Assembly (NCBI GenBank): GCA_026745465.1
Contig: JACYXH010000826.1
Location: 8,472,224 to 8,536,223 of the forward strand
DNA: 64,000 nucleotides
Direction: 5' to 3'
DNA from: Lota lota
Taxonomy: Eukaryota > Chordata > Actinopteri > Gadiformes > Lotidae
This document shows positions 1 through 11,302 of this stretch, piece by piece. The notes under the pieces are model-generated. The model was not told the DNA's origin. It was given only the letters and a program-made list of their open reading frames with translations, and searched no databases. Positions within the stretch are counted from its first letter, which is position 1, and the number at the start of each line of letters is the position of its first letter. Made by a program: the position numbers and the translations under genes.

Positions 1-328
1 ATATTGTTTTATTGTTCCCTGCCGTCAGCTATTAGTGAGTGAAATGCGCTGTGGGAATATCTGTCTTAAGTTGACTGCGCCTGCCTCCGTTTGAGCCAAT
101 TTAAATTTTAGACCGCTCCTGGTTCATTTCTGACCAATCAGGGCATCCCTTCCGTGATTGGTTTCGGGGAATCCATCTTGCTTGTTAATCACAGGTGCGT
201 GAAATTCAACACTCCTCAAAGAGGGGAAAACGTAGCGTTGCTTGTTTAGCTTCAAAATCATGCTCTCTTCCACTCTTTCTGCTCTATCTCTTCACAACTC
301 TCGAATATTACCTACAGCACCTTTAAGT
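1..328. mobile_element. MITE copy 1, left end cut by the window edge (same family as 15192-15509)
   Basis: About 320 bp align by eye with 15192-15509 in the same orientation: both share tagtgagtgaaatgc, gaccaatcagggcatc and gaatccatctt. The right end (acctacagcacctttaa) is the reverse complement of the left end seen in the other copy (ttaaaggtactgacggta), so the family has terminal inverted repeats. No coding capacity seen; it lies in a DPYS intron. The superfamily is not determined. Confidence 0.6.
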
Positions 329-538
329 TGCAACAATCATACTTTTAAAACCACTGAGAAAATCATTTTTCTTTAATTACGTATAGGCATTAATATTGAA
401 AATGTTTTGATAATTGTAATTACAATATTTCAGCATATACTGTTAAATTATAATAATAACATTTCAACATCCCAGTAAATGGGGTGCCAGTCCCAGGAAG
501 CCTGGGAACCACTGAGCTACACTGTCCCCCCTCAACAG

Positions 539-695
539 GGCGCGTGGTGTTTGGGGAGCCCATCGCAGCCGGACTAGGCACAGACGGTACCCACTGCTGG
601 CACAAAGACTGGGCCCACGCGGCCAGGTTCGTCATGGGTCCTCCCCTGAGACCCGACCCCAGCACCCCTGGATACCTCATGGACCTGTTGGCCAA
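539..695 (+). CDS. DPYS: DPYS exon A
   Basis: Begins after a ctcaacag acceptor with two bases of a split codon and ends ..LLA plus AA before a gtaaac donor. Encodes [17 protein letters not shown] through [20 protein letters not shown]. The split AA+C codon gives Asn at the next junction, matching the family's LLANDDL. Confidence 0.93.
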
Positions 696-708
696 GTAAA
701 CATAAACT

Positions 709-753
<45 letters not shown>

Positions 754-3700
754 CATGGATGGACATAGACGTAGACATACACAGACATAGACATAGACAT
801 AGACATAGACATAGACATAGACATAGACATAGACATACATAGACATAGGCATAGACGCAGACATACATAGACATAGATGTAGACATACATAGACATAGAC
901 ATAGGCATAGACGCAGACATACATAGACATAGATATAGACATACATAGACATAGACAGAGCTATACATAGACATAGATTTAGACATATATACATACATAC
1001 ATAGACATATTATACATAGACATAGCTATAGACATAGACCTATACATACATAGACATAGACATAGACATATACATACATAGACATAGACATAGACTTAGA
1101 CATACATAGACATAGACGTAGATATACATACATAGACATATTATACATAGACATAGCTATAGACATAGACCTATACATACATAGACATAGACATAGACAT
1201 ATACATACATAGACATAGACATAGACTTAGACATACATAGACATAGACGTAGATATACATAGATAGACATATACATACATACATATAGACATATACATAC
1301 ATAGACATAGACATATACATACATAGACATAGACATATACATACATATATAAATACACATATATAGACATAGATCTAGACATATACATAAATAGACATAG
1401 AAATAAGCATACACATACATAGACAGAGACATACATAAACATATGCATAGACATATACATACAGTACATATAAATAGACATAGACATACAAAGACAAAGA
1501 CATAGACAGACATACATAGACAGACAGACATGCATATGTGTGACAAATAATACATTTATAACATTATTCATAGCTTTTTATAGCGTAATGCAACGCTGCA
1601 ATGTAAAGCTTAACAACAACAAGACATTACTTTAAAATAACAGTTCAGAGGTAGATTGAATCAAAAAGAGGTTACTACTTGATGAAAAGAAGTCTAGAGT
1701 TAAAAGGTACAATTTTGTTTAAGGGTTGAGGAGGTATAGGAGTATGTGGCCACTTGGAGGTCAGCTCATTCAGTCATAGTTAGCTACTATGTTCCTTGTC
1801 ATGAATGAATCCATGAATTAATGAATTAACCCATTCACTAATTTATTATCCAAATCACTCATTCTGGCGGAGTGGGTTGTCTGGCAGCCTGAAGGCTGCT
1901 GGTTCAATCCCCGACTCCTCCTGGCTGAGGTGTCCCTGAGCAAAACACCTAACCCTTTCTGCTCCCGACTAGCTGGCTGTTGTCTTGCATCGTAGACGCC
2001 GCCGTCTGTATTTGAATGTGTGTATGAATGGGTGAACAGGAAGCACTGTTTGTGAAGCAGTTGAGTGTCCACAGGTTAGAAAAGCACTTAATAAATGCAG
2101 TCCATTTACCGGCCATGCATGTCCACTATCTTCTCCCCAGCGATGACCTGAGTGTGACGGGGACGGACAACTGCACCTTCATGGTGTGCCAGAAAGCTCT
2201 GGGCAAGGACGACTTCACCAAGATTCCCAATGGAGTGAACGGGGTGGAGGACAGGATGTCTGTCATCTGGGAGAAGGGCGTGGTATGTCTCCTCAAGGCT
2301 TTCTGGGTGCTACCAGGTGGATTACTTTAATAAAGGTGTTTGCACACGGCCCCAACAAACACACACAATCGCCAACATCGACCAGGGTGCCATACCCGTT
2401 GGGGGTTGTTTGTTGATGTCGGATTAAGTTTCTTGTTGGCGAACATTTCAAACAGGTAGCCAACTTCGGCCATGTGATGGTATGTAGGGTGACCAGACAT
2501 CCCCGTTTCTGGGGGCCTGTCCCCAGCTGGAGCTGTCCCCGGAAATGTCCCCGTTTCTATAAAATAACCCTATAGTAATAGATTTCGAAATGGCAAAGGT
2601 TCTAGCTTGCTGATGACTATTTATGTATAGATAGTCTCGTGTCTATCTGATAGGCTGGGGCATGACCTCTCTACACTGGGGTCTATCTATCGACTTTATA
2701 CCATAAGCAGGCATGATCAATCATAAACAATAGGTTATCAATACAATATAGAATGATAAATTCTTTGTTATTTAAGTAGCCTTGGTCTTGTTTTTGGCTG
2801 GTTGACCAGAGCTTAAGACACATCATAGTAAACCATTATGCATGTACTGCCCAATCTTCTACTACAGTCCTACATTTACCATGATAAGAATTTTATTTCA
2901 GAAATCTGCTCATATATGAACAGGTTGTCATTTAAGTTTTGTGTGATAAGCATTCATATGTATACATATTTATACATATTTTGTGTGGATTAATCATGCA
3001 CACCACGTCATTTTTTAAATGTATAAACCTATCAAACCAAGCTTCCGAGGTTTACTTAGTTGCATTCAAGATCTGTCCCTTATCAACAACAATACTTTAC
3101 AGTCTGTGGTTGATAATTCACATAGTCTAGTTTTTGCTGAAGAGGGTTTTCGAAACATTCTCTGCCCCATGGTGGAGATTGCTGACTCACTCGGTATCGC
3201 TTAGCCCAGCAGTATAACAAAGCATTTCACATATTTTGTTGTGGGTAGGCTACTTCTGACGCATGGCCACCAAAATAGTTTGCAGAGTGCAGCATTCAGA
3301 CATTTTTGACATTTTGAGTCTCATGCTACAGAAATGACCTGGCCCTCTGTCTATCTGTTTGTTTAAAGTTTTTATTGAGGTTGTTTACCTCTTTTATAAG
3401 AGATACGGAAACACTTTACAATAAGGGTATATTAATGAACCATTAATTCATGCTAGTTAATACAGTAATAAGCATTATTATATAGCACTAGCATAGGGGT
3501 AAGGGTTAGGGGGTTAGGGTTAACCCTAACATGAACCCTATTACACCATCAGTATTTGATTGCTAAATCATTAGTGAACTGTTAATTAACTGTTAGTAAA
3601 TGCTTATTGTTGCATTAACTAATATTCATTTTAGTACCCTTTTTGTAAAGTGTTACAGCTGACAGAAGCACAAACATTCCAGCAGTACAAAACAATACAG

Positions 3701-5239
3701 GCACATGACATGAACACCTACAATGACACAGGCATTGGTTAATCACATCTGTATTTTGTCGTTCCCTCAGCACAGTGGAAAGATGGATGAAAACCGATAC
3801 GTCGCCGTAACCAGCAGCAACGCGGCGAAAATATTCAACTTCTATCCCCAAAAGGGCCGCATCGCCAAGGGTTCTGATGCCGATGTGGTGGTCTGGGACC
3901 CGAAATCCACAAGGTAAAAAGACACATCTGTCTTTCATAAACAGGAGGCATGGAACAGGAGACATTGACGCTGCACCTAACCTGTGTGTTGTTATTATTT
4001 TTGTTCCATATGTGCACATGAATACTACAAATGCTTAAGTCATTAGTGCCGACGAGTTGGCATATATTGGCCCACGCTGGGATGGTGCATCACGTGTGAA
4101 GGGAGAGAGATGCAAAAGATTCAGCTCTGCTGTTGTTAATGTTAAGAGAATAGAGCTCTGATGTTGGTATTGTTAAGAAAATAGAGCTCTGCTGTTCTTA
4201 ATGTTTAGAGAATATAGGTCTGCTGTTCTTAATGTTTAGAGAATAGAGAGCTCTGCTGTTCTTAATGTTAAGAGAGTAGAGCTCTAATGTTCTTAATGCT
4301 AAGAGAATAGAGCTCTGCTGTTCTTAATGCTAAGAGAGTAGAGCTCTAATGTTCTTAATGCTAAGAGAATAGAGCTCTGCTGTTCTTAATGTTAAGAGAA
4401 AATCTCTGATGTTGTTAATGTTAAGAGTATAGAGCCCTGCTGTTCCTAATGTTAAGAGAATAGAGATCTGCTGTTCTTAAAGTTAAGGATGTAGAGCTCC
4501 AATGTTCTTAATGTTAAGAGAGTAGAGCTCTAATGTTCTTAATGTTAAGATAATAGAGCTCTGCTGTTGTCATGTTTTAGTTTATACCCCCTCCCCCCTC
4601 CATGCCCAGCCACACCTGCATTCTCAGCTGCCGTCATGAAGCAGCTGAAAAAGAGCAACCTTTAAAAGTGCATCTTGCGAGTGTGAGATATTTGCGACAA
4701 GCCGTCAGTGTTCAGACGTGCAGCGTGTGGGCTACAGATGTGAGGTTAAAGAGAGCATGGGATTGTTTTATGTCCCGCCACCCCGATAAAAGGCCAAGGC
4801 ACTGACGCTTGTTGTTTTTACCCGCAGCAGAACAACATGTCAGATGATGACATCACCACCATGTCATCGCTTACATGAAATGCTTTTTTTATAACCCAGT
4901 CCGGTAGATAGTCAAGTAAAAAAAAAGGAAGCAAAAGCAGAAATCCTTTTTCATCCTGAATATTTGTAGGTGGACTCTATTTTTATATTGGGTACATTGT
5001 AATGCAGCACAGAGTCGAAGTGCTGAGACATCAGGATGTTGTTGTTAAGAAAGCTCCTTTCTATGGAGTTATTAACCTCACTTACATTATGCAGTTTGTT
5101 TATTTCCTTTATTGGATGTTTGTATCGTCATTTTAGTTATTTTTCAATAGGGATCAGACACTAAGACAGCATACATCGGCATAAAAACTAAACATATGCT
5201 CCTAACATATTATGAATGCATCACCGAGGGGTGTCATTT

Positions 5240-5289
<50 letters not shown>

Positions 5290-5436
5290 TTGACACACGT
5301 TTGCATGCAATATGCCAAGTAATATAATTTCACACAGACACACACATATACACACACACACACATACACACAGAGACACACACACAAACGCACACACACA
5401 CAAACAAACACACACATATACATACACCCGTGTGCC

Positions 5437-5489
<53 letters not shown>

Positions 5490-6421
5490 TTAGTTTGCAC
5501 TACTGTGCAGCAGCCCTTAGCTTACATAACCCAGAGTGGCTGAAAGGTAGAAGGTGAGTGTCTGTGTGAGTGTGTGAGTGTGTTTGTGTTTGTGTTTATG
5601 TGTACGTGCTTGTGTTTGCGTGTGCGCACATTCATGTGTGTGTGTGCACGTGCATGCATGTGCGTGCATGTGTGTAAGTGCATGCGTGCATGTGCACATG
5701 CCTACCTGCCTGCTTTGTATTGTCAGTTGGCAATTGTCATTGTGTCAGTTGGCAGAAGAAAAAGAACACAAATGCTCGACAGCTCGTTAACATTTGTGTC
5801 GGCTTATCATCTGTTGATCAGCGTAGTGAATGTGCCCTGGTTGTTGCCTCTGTCACAACCTGCGAGGGACAGGAGTGAATCCTGGTGGTTACATAAGCAG
5901 ATAGTCTCTCTCTCTCCCTGTGCTCTCCTGCCTCTTGTAATATCATCCTTCTATTGTCTTCTGAAGCTAACGGGAAATGTGCAGGGAAAATCTAGGGCAA
6001 TTCGTTTTGTATGGTGGGTCTTATAGTACTGTATCCTACCTGGATTAGAAAGTTTTTTTGTTCAGTTGTTTCAATGCTGAGAAGTGAAAGGGTTGTTGTT
6101 GTCCTGGAATGTACTCGTATGTCTTAAGGTAAAATAATTTCTTTACGTAACCTGCTTACTGTTTCCTTTAATCTCTGTGTATCCTGCCTCATAAGTACAA
6201 GATAGTGGCCTGGCATTATTACTAATGTTACTGGGCACTTCCAAGCACCATTTGATTGAGGAAGCTATAATATATGGTTTGTAAGCTTTCCAGCCAAGCG
6301 TGCCGCTCACACTTCCTTAAACAATGCATGACAAAATTGTCATCCTTGCCTTGTTCTAATAATAATAATTCATTGCATTTATAAAGTGCTTTAAATAGTG
6401 AGTGTCTGTATGTGTGTGTGT

Positions 6422-6452
<31 letters not shown>

Positions 6453-7538
6453 GGGTATGACACCTCAGTGTGTTGCACAGCAGCCAGAATGCTATCATAA
6501 TGGATGGGTGAGGAATGATGCAATCCAAGGAGAAACCAGGGAATGATTAGGGGGCCATGTTGGTACAGGATTCAGGTTGTCAATTTGGCCAGGACACCGG
6601 GGGAAGCACCCAACTCTTGCGATGAGTGCCATAGAGCTTTAGTGACCACAGGAAGTCAGGACCACTTATCCAAAAGACGCTGCTCTTGGACATGACAACG
6701 GTCCATCTCTGTCCTGAGGTATTGGGGATATTACATAGGTCAGAGGGATGAGCACCCCGCAATTGGCCTTCCAACACATCTACCAGCACCATCTCGGTCT
6801 CCCAGCCAGCCCTGCTTCACCTCCAATGAATCAAGCAGTGCTAGGCAGATAGCCATGGTGCTGACTTGTTTTGTGTGTTACACAAGAAGGGAATCATTCA
6901 ACACATCGACCTTCTCAAATGGAAAATAATACAAGTTTAACATGGTGACATTCTCACGTCAACACACCTGACTGAAACTAGCTGACATGTGTTGTCCTTC
7001 CCCACTATTGTGTCTGGATGTTCGTGTGAACCGCAGGACGATCTCGGCCCGCACGCACCACCAGGCGGTGGACTGCAACATCTTCGAGGGCATGGTGTGC
7101 CACGGTGTCCCTGTGGTCACCATCTCCCGAGGGAAAGTGGTGTATGATCGCGGAGAGCTGACGGTGACACCTGGAGCGGGGCGCTTCGTTCCGCGGCCGC
7201 CATTCTCCGAATTTGTCTACAAACGCGTCAGGCAGAGGGAGCAGGTGGGGTCCTTCAGTCTCTCCACACCACACCAATAAAATATTCCCTTTAGGGCAGA
7301 GAGAGCAGAGCACTTTTTGACCACAGTTATAATGGTTTCTCTCCAGAAAAATGAAAGAATATTAAATATGAAGTCACAGGAAGAATGGTTTTACAGACCA
7401 TGGTGGTCATTCTTTATGGTGACTCAGCCTACATTCTAAATGAAATGTATTTTCTATGTTTTGTTTTTTGACGGATAGGTGTGTCAGCCAACAGCTGTGA
7501 TCAGAGAGCCTTACCAGGGCAAAGTCGTATCATTGTGA
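539..7538 (+). CDS. DPYS: DPYS, dihydropyrimidinase, C-terminal half (five exons; 5' part lies left of the window)
   Basis: Dihydropyrimidinase is a zinc amidohydrolase that opens the ring of dihydrouracil and dihydrothymine, the second step of cytosolic pyrimidine catabolism. Exons 539-695, 2141-2282, 3771-3913, 7037-7244 and 7479-7538 join in phase to about 236 residues; vertebrate DPYS is about 519. Readable landmarks are [81 protein letters not shown] and ISRGKVVY. The Asp in TGTDNCTF sits where the enzyme binds its metal; the catalytically dead CRMP/DPYSL relatives lack it (known of the family), so I call the active enzyme rather than a DPYSL. The C-terminus is short (PYQGKVVSL, stop) without the long CRMP tail. 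The gene converges on DCSTAMP. Introns carry a hexamer satellite, a SINE, two MITEs and a minisatellite. No frameshift seen. Confidence 0.95.
713..1535. repeat. (TA)n followed by a TAGACA-type hexamer satellite with a 131-bp higher-order repeat
   Basis: A TA dinucleotide run (about 713-750) begins 18 bp after the DPYS exon A donor. It leads into about 780 bp built from acatagacatag variants. Within it, 1001-1131 and 1132-1262 are near-identical 131-bp blocks. Six-frame reading gives only Met/Tyr/Ser/Val-rich low-complexity ORFs, which are not genes. Confidence 0.9.
1858..2112 (+). mobile_element. tRNA-derived SINE inserted just upstream of a DPYS acceptor
   Basis: A pol III box A (TGGCGGAGTGG, 1865-1875) and box B (GGTTCAATCCC, 1901-1911) lie 25 bp apart as in a tRNA head. 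They are followed by a body of a type common in teleosts (cctgagcaaaacacctaac; tagaaaagcacttaataaat) and an end at gcagtccatttacc. The element is about 250 bp and stops about 30 bp before exon B. I recognise the type from fish genomes but do not assign a family name. Confidence 0.8.
2141..2282 (+). CDS. DPYS: DPYS exon B (metal-ligand Asp and substrate loop)
   Basis: Starts after ttctccccag and ends GTG before gtatgt, phase 0. Encodes (N)[13 protein letters not shown] through [14 protein letters not shown]. It contains the TGTDNCTF metal-binding Asp and the NGVNGVEDR loop near the active site. A SINE ends about 30 bp before its acceptor. Confidence 0.95.
2283..3409. other. DPYS intron, no feature recognised
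   Basis: About 1.1 kb of AT-rich unique-looking intron between exons B and C. Short ORFs here have no recognisable domains. The last part of this intron is the MITE at 3410-3656. Confidence 0.6.
3410..3656. mobile_element. Palindromic MITE with a telomere-like centre (copy 1)
   Basis: The element starts aacactttacaataaggg and ends ccctttttgtaaagtgtt, its reverse complement. The interior is itself rich in inverted repeats, and the centre (about 3494-3541) is ggttaggg / taaccct repeats. A second copy lies at 53052-53362. It is non-coding and sits 115 bp before a DPYS acceptor. Confidence 0.75.
3771..3913 (+). CDS. DPYS: DPYS exon C
   Basis: Follows gttccctcag and ends with two bases (AG) before gtaaaa. 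Encodes [20 protein letters not shown] through [13 protein letters not shown]. Both junctions are in phase with exons B and D. Confidence 0.95.
4122..4570. repeat. 31-bp minisatellite
   Basis: About 14 tandem copies of a unit near 31 bp (core gctctgctgttcttaatg, then ttaagagaatagag), with substitutions between copies. Lies in the DPYS intron between exons C and D. No gene is seen in it. Confidence 0.88.
4571..7036. other. DPYS intron with CA/TG microsatellites and a dispersed repeat
   Basis: Holds (CA)n blocks at about 5242-5287 and 5439-5488, a TG-rich block at 5555-5700, and the repeat described at 6353-6790. No exon-like segment matching dihydropyrimidinase was found, and the flanking exons join in phase without one. 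Confidence 0.7.
6353..6790. repeat. Dispersed repeat of a type common in teleosts, with (TG)n and a G run
   Basis: An aataataataattc start is followed by tttataaagtgctttaaa, a (TG)n then a run of G, and a body with ggccaggacaccgggg, gatgagtgccatagagcttt, agtgaccacaggaagtcagg and ccaaaagacgctg. I have met this body repeatedly in fish sequences. The family is not named here. Confidence 0.5.
7037..7244 (+). CDS. DPYS: DPYS exon D
   Basis: Follows gaaccgcag, completes AGG (Arg), and ends CAG before gtgggg. Encodes [19 protein letters not shown] through [13 protein letters not shown], the C-terminal beta-sandwich portion typical of dihydropyrimidinases. Confidence 0.95.
7479..7538 (+). CDS. DPYS: DPYS terminal coding exon with stop
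   Basis: After the acceptor acggatag the frame reads [19 protein letters not shown] and then TGA at 7536-7538. PYQGKVV matches the end of vertebrate DPYS (PYKGEV). It is too short to stand out as an ORF; it is supported by the splice site, phase and motif. Confidence 0.88.
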   Translation: MCQPTAVIREPYQGKVVSL

Positions 7539-9572
7539 GCCAGTGACCTACATCAGACAAATGCACTAAGAAGTCACGCCTCTTTCACAACCACTTGATT
7601 TTGTTGACAAAATTCACCTCGTTTATGTTTTTAATTTTTTTTCACCCAATGAAAATACAGATAGAGGATGGTAGTTTCTCATTGCTTGAGCTAATCCTCG
7701 CCATGGTTATATAAAACTTGAAATTGCAATACTAATCAAACATGGTAGAGTGAATTAATATGATTATGATTATGAATATGAATATAAAAGAAAAATCCCT
7801 CTAATGTTTTTCTTTTATGTATTGTAAAAGAAAACCCAAAGAACTTGCTTTGTTTGTGTATGATGTTATTCCCCTTTCACCTAAAGATAGTAAATAATAT
7901 GAATACGGATGAATATTATCAATTGTCTTTTACTATGGCTAACGTAGCTATACTTTAGGCGTAAATATGTAAATATAAACATATTTACATATGTATATTT
8001 ACATTTAAAAAAAAAATATATAGATATACATATCCACGTTCACATTTCTATGCCCATGTAAGGTGCTGCATGCCTGCTATAGTAAAACAACCTAGCCATG
8101 CTGTTACGTGACACACATAGTGGCCTCCTATTGGGTAGGAATGCTGGCGTTGTGATTTGCCATAGGGCTGTTTGAGACATAATGTGAGTTTATCAGGTTG
8201 CAACACGGGTCAGTGGCAATTTATGAGTCACAAATGGTGCACTCATTCAAGCGCTGGGCCACTTCTTCTCTCGTGCTAATCTCTCGTGTAGCTCTGTGTT
8301 GTAGTTTTTAAATGGTCTAAAATCATCCCATAATCTAAATTGAGTTAAAATAAGGATTGTCGTCATAAATATACATCACATTAACCAAACCAAATAGAAT
8401 AATAACATTTTATGTGACAAAAATAATAATAATGATGATCAATCCTATTCCTGACTAATCAGAGTCCCCATCCTATAAAAGATCTGTCGAACGGTCGATG
8501 AGCATCAATGTACCGGGTAATAATTATTGCACTCCTAAGGGATTTTGATATAGTGACAATACGTAAGTGCCTTAGGAGAGAAAACTGCTCACAGCACATG
8601 TAAAGGGACATCTGTCTCGTATTATGTAAGCGAAACAGTCAGTTCTCTGTGTATGGAGCTAACCACTGAGATAGCTTTCAGAGCACCGTGCACTCAGTAC
8701 ACAGTGCTTGGTGATTATTGGTGGCTGTTGCTACCTCAGATGAAATGCAGGAATCAAACGCAGACACAATAAACAGCTGTAAGTTAAAAAAAACGGAAGG
8801 AGTGCTGGTTTTATTAAAAAAAATATAAAAAATAACATGATGAGAGGAGACAAACAGGGTGTGGATTTAGCTTTACAATCTGCAGATCATCTATATGGGT
8901 GAATCAATTATGGTAAATTAGTATCAACATTAAGTATCTTGTTAGAGCAGATGGAAGATGGACTTCTGGTTAACACTTCAGGTCTACAAATAGTATATCT
9001 TGACCTTTCACTTCTGCATATTATTTACAATCCACTATCTCTTGTGGTGTTAGACCACTGTGACACAACAGCTGCAGTCAGAAAACAGTTGAAAGCAAAC
9101 AGTGTTTCCAGTCCAGTATCTAGTTGCTGTATAGTGGCACAACTAAAGCCCCGACAACAATCATTACAGACATATCTATCTAACTACCAATAACCTTTGT
9201 CCTAACCATTTCCATGAACGAATCATTATCACTTACAATGGATATTACCATTCCCTTTAATGCCTTGTTTAATCTTGTCTACAATATGACAAAAAGTGCT
9301 TCAGGAGTATTGAGTCATAGTACAGTAGGGAAGCATATTGCATCTTATCTTAAAGTGGAAATTATAATATATAATATTAATTTCATATTTTGAATATATT
9401 TGTTGTACTTTCAACATATACGATGACAACAACTTAAACAACAATAATAATAATAGTCAATAAACACCATTACAAGTAAATATTAATACGTACACAATAT
9501 AATTATTTTAAATGACTTTCCGTCACAATCAATAATAAAAATAATAAATCAATAAAGTCAATAATCCATCAG
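7539..9572. other. Convergent intergenic region between DPYS and DCSTAMP (presumed 3'UTRs)
   Basis: An AT-rich 2 kb with no coding signal. AATAAA is present on + at about 8768-8773 and on - at about 8815-8810; either could serve DPYS or DCSTAMP polyadenylation, but transcript ends cannot be placed from sequence alone. Confidence 0.5.
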
Positions 9573-10055
9573 CTAAATACAAAATCCTTGTGCAATCCGT
9601 TTTGCTTTGGCCCGAAGATCAGTGGACACCAGAAATGTAACTAAGGGAAAAAGAAAGCCAAATGTTAACAATGAATCAATAAATCCATCACATGACATGC
9701 CCATAATCAGCTTTAGGCAAACCTTGAAAATGAACGATCCCAACGTGATGTCATCATTGTTCCTCTTAGTTTTATGTCTCTTCCTAAGGATCTTAGCATG
9801 AAGGTACTTCACCCTCGCCTCTGAGGAGTCTGAGAAGAATTGCTCGCAGATAAGTAGCCGAAGCTGCATAAGCTTAGAAGCCATTGCGGCCATGACTAGC
9901 AGGATGACCAGAATGAAAGCCAACGGGGCGATCGAACTGTAGAACAGTAGCTTAGGTTGGGGAAGACACTTCTTCTCAAACAAGGTCATGTTGTAGGAGA
10001 AATCGTAGGTTTGCTGCCCTTCATTGATCCGTAAACCGAAAAGCGTTTGAATTTC
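9573..10055 (-). CDS. DCSTAMP: DCSTAMP coding exon 2 with stop
   Basis: Opens after a catag acceptor (ag at 10057-10056) with EIQTLFGLRINEGQQTYDFS and contains NMTLFEKKCLPQPKLL, a membrane segment, and VKYLHAKILRKRHK. Ends RIAQGFCI and TAG at 9575-9573. No Met is needed at its start because it is an internal exon. Confidence 0.92.
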   Translation of the reverse strand, partial: EIQTLFGLRINEGQQTYDFSYNMTLFEKKCLPQPKLLFYSSIAPLAFILVILLVMAAMASKLMQLRLLICEQFFSDSSEARVKYLHAKILRKRHKTKRNNDDITLGSFIFKVCLKLIMGMSCDGFIDSLLTFGFLFPLVTFLVSTDLRAKAKRIAQGFCI

Positions 10056-11200
10056 CTATGAGATCAAGACAAAGATAGTTATTTGTATTTAGCTGCTGTT
10101 CCTCTGGTTCAGGAGACTCAGAACAATGTATCAGAGATGAGTTTATTGGTGTTACTTACTGTGTATTTCATTATCAGTGGCACTTTGAATGGCTCCAACT
10201 CTGCCAGGTTTGTTGTAATGATCTTCACACAACAGTACATTAATGCATCGATACCCAAAAACAAGACCCACAACACAAAATGGGAAAAAACCGGTATGCC
10301 AAATTTCACCATGGCTCGCCCCTCTGACTTGGTGAAATGCAGGGCGGGGATGCAAATGTACTTCTTCTCCTCCTGTGGAGTGAGAGGCAGGACATGAGGC
10401 CTTCCCTCTGCCTTCTCCTTTGTGTCAAACGCGACAAATTTGGGACTTATGAACCTGTTCTTGTACCTCACGCTGTCGCGGTACTTTTTCACATGCAGCG
10501 CTATCAAGAGCAAGAGCAAGAGGAAGCTAACGGCGGGGAGCACCTGGTGCATCACCGACCTCATGGTGTGCACCACGGCCAGCGCCTTGTTCACCGTTTG
10601 GTTGAGATTCTGTCTGGCATCTGCCAGCTTCTCCTTTAACTTTTCACTGTCTGCCTTGGCGGAAACACTTAAGTTAGAGTCAAACTTGATTAACCCGAGA
10701 TCTTTCACCTGTCTGAATATTGTATTAATCCATTTCAGCATTTTGATGTAGTGGTCCAGCGGTGCAAGGGAGATGGACAACCTCTTAGCCTTGAGGTTGC
10801 ATAACATGCTCCTGACCAAGCCAGTAAGGTTCTCCAGAGTGTTGTGGATGTTCCGGAGCACGACAACACTGATACCGGCGATGAGAAGCAGCTTACGACT
10901 CTGCTTCATGAAGCAGGAGATGACAAACAATATTCCCATGCATCGCACTCTTCTAGAGAGGCAGAAAGCGACCGTGAGCAGAGTGCAAAAGCAGCCGGCC
11001 ATCCACCAGGCTGCGACCGCTTCGTAGCCCCGCATGAAGAGGAGGTACAGGAGAAGCAGGGAGCCGAGGAGCAGACTGAGCAGGCTGCAGGTGACTACAA
11101 GAATGGCTCCTCTCCGAAGGTCATCCATTCTGCCTGTAGTGTAAACTTCCATCACAACACCACCCACTCTGGAGAAGCATTGTAGCGCTGAGAATGCCAT
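9573..11200 (-). CDS. DCSTAMP: DCSTAMP-like seven-transmembrane cell-fusion protein (two coding exons, complete)
   Basis: DC-STAMP is a multipass surface protein needed for cell-cell fusion of osteoclast precursors and macrophage giant cells. Exons 11200-10160 and 10055-9573 give 347 + 160 = 507 residues (human about 470). Hydrophobic segments lie near residues 31-55, 61-81, 88-98, 103-117, 221-238, 305-327 and 389-412, with another at 467-485. Family marks are FVAFDTKEKAEGRPHVLPL, EEKKYICIPAL, NMTLFEKKCLPQPKLL and VKYLHAKILRKR, which parallel FVQFDERE.., VLPLNKEERRKY, VFEPNCIPKPK and IQYLHAKLLKKR in the mammalian protein. The junction ACA / gtaagt to catag / GAA is phase 0. The start at 11200 is the first Met; a later Met (residue 17) is possible. 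The gene lies between the RIMS2 3'UTR and DPYS, as in human. The tail after LHAKILRKR is divergent and ends in a hydrophobic stretch. An OC-STAMP paralogue is less likely given the neighbours. Confidence 0.92.
10160..11200 (-). CDS. DCSTAMP: DCSTAMP coding exon 1
   Basis: Runs from ATG (11200) to ..PLIMKYT, where ACA is followed by a consensus gtaagt donor (10159-10154). Translating past this point gives an unrelated tail and a stop, so the splice is preferred. Encodes the N-terminal membrane segments, the long extracellular loop with an NQT glycosylation site, and the conserved VLPL..EEKKY region. Confidence 0.92.
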
Positions 11201-11294
11201 CAGCTTTTGTGCCCTTCATGCGAATGAATGTGAGATGTGTGAATCAATCAACCACTCTTGGCTAAAATATGGTAGGCAATGTGTGACCGCCTCT

Positions 11295-11302
11295 ACTTAA
11301 AT
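11295..11302 (-). promoter_or_regulatory. TATA-like motif upstream of DCSTAMP
   Basis: On the minus strand TATTTAAG lies about 95 bp upstream of the DCSTAMP ATG, a workable distance for a TATA box with a short 5'UTR. There is no other support. Confidence 0.3.

Noticed and set aside
1865-1911. Functional tRNA gene
   Set aside because: Only the A and B boxes are tRNA-like; no acceptor stem closes and a SINE body follows.
3494-3541. True interstitial telomere
   Set aside because: The ggttag repeats sit at the centre of a TIR element with a second copy at 53 kb, so they belong to the element.
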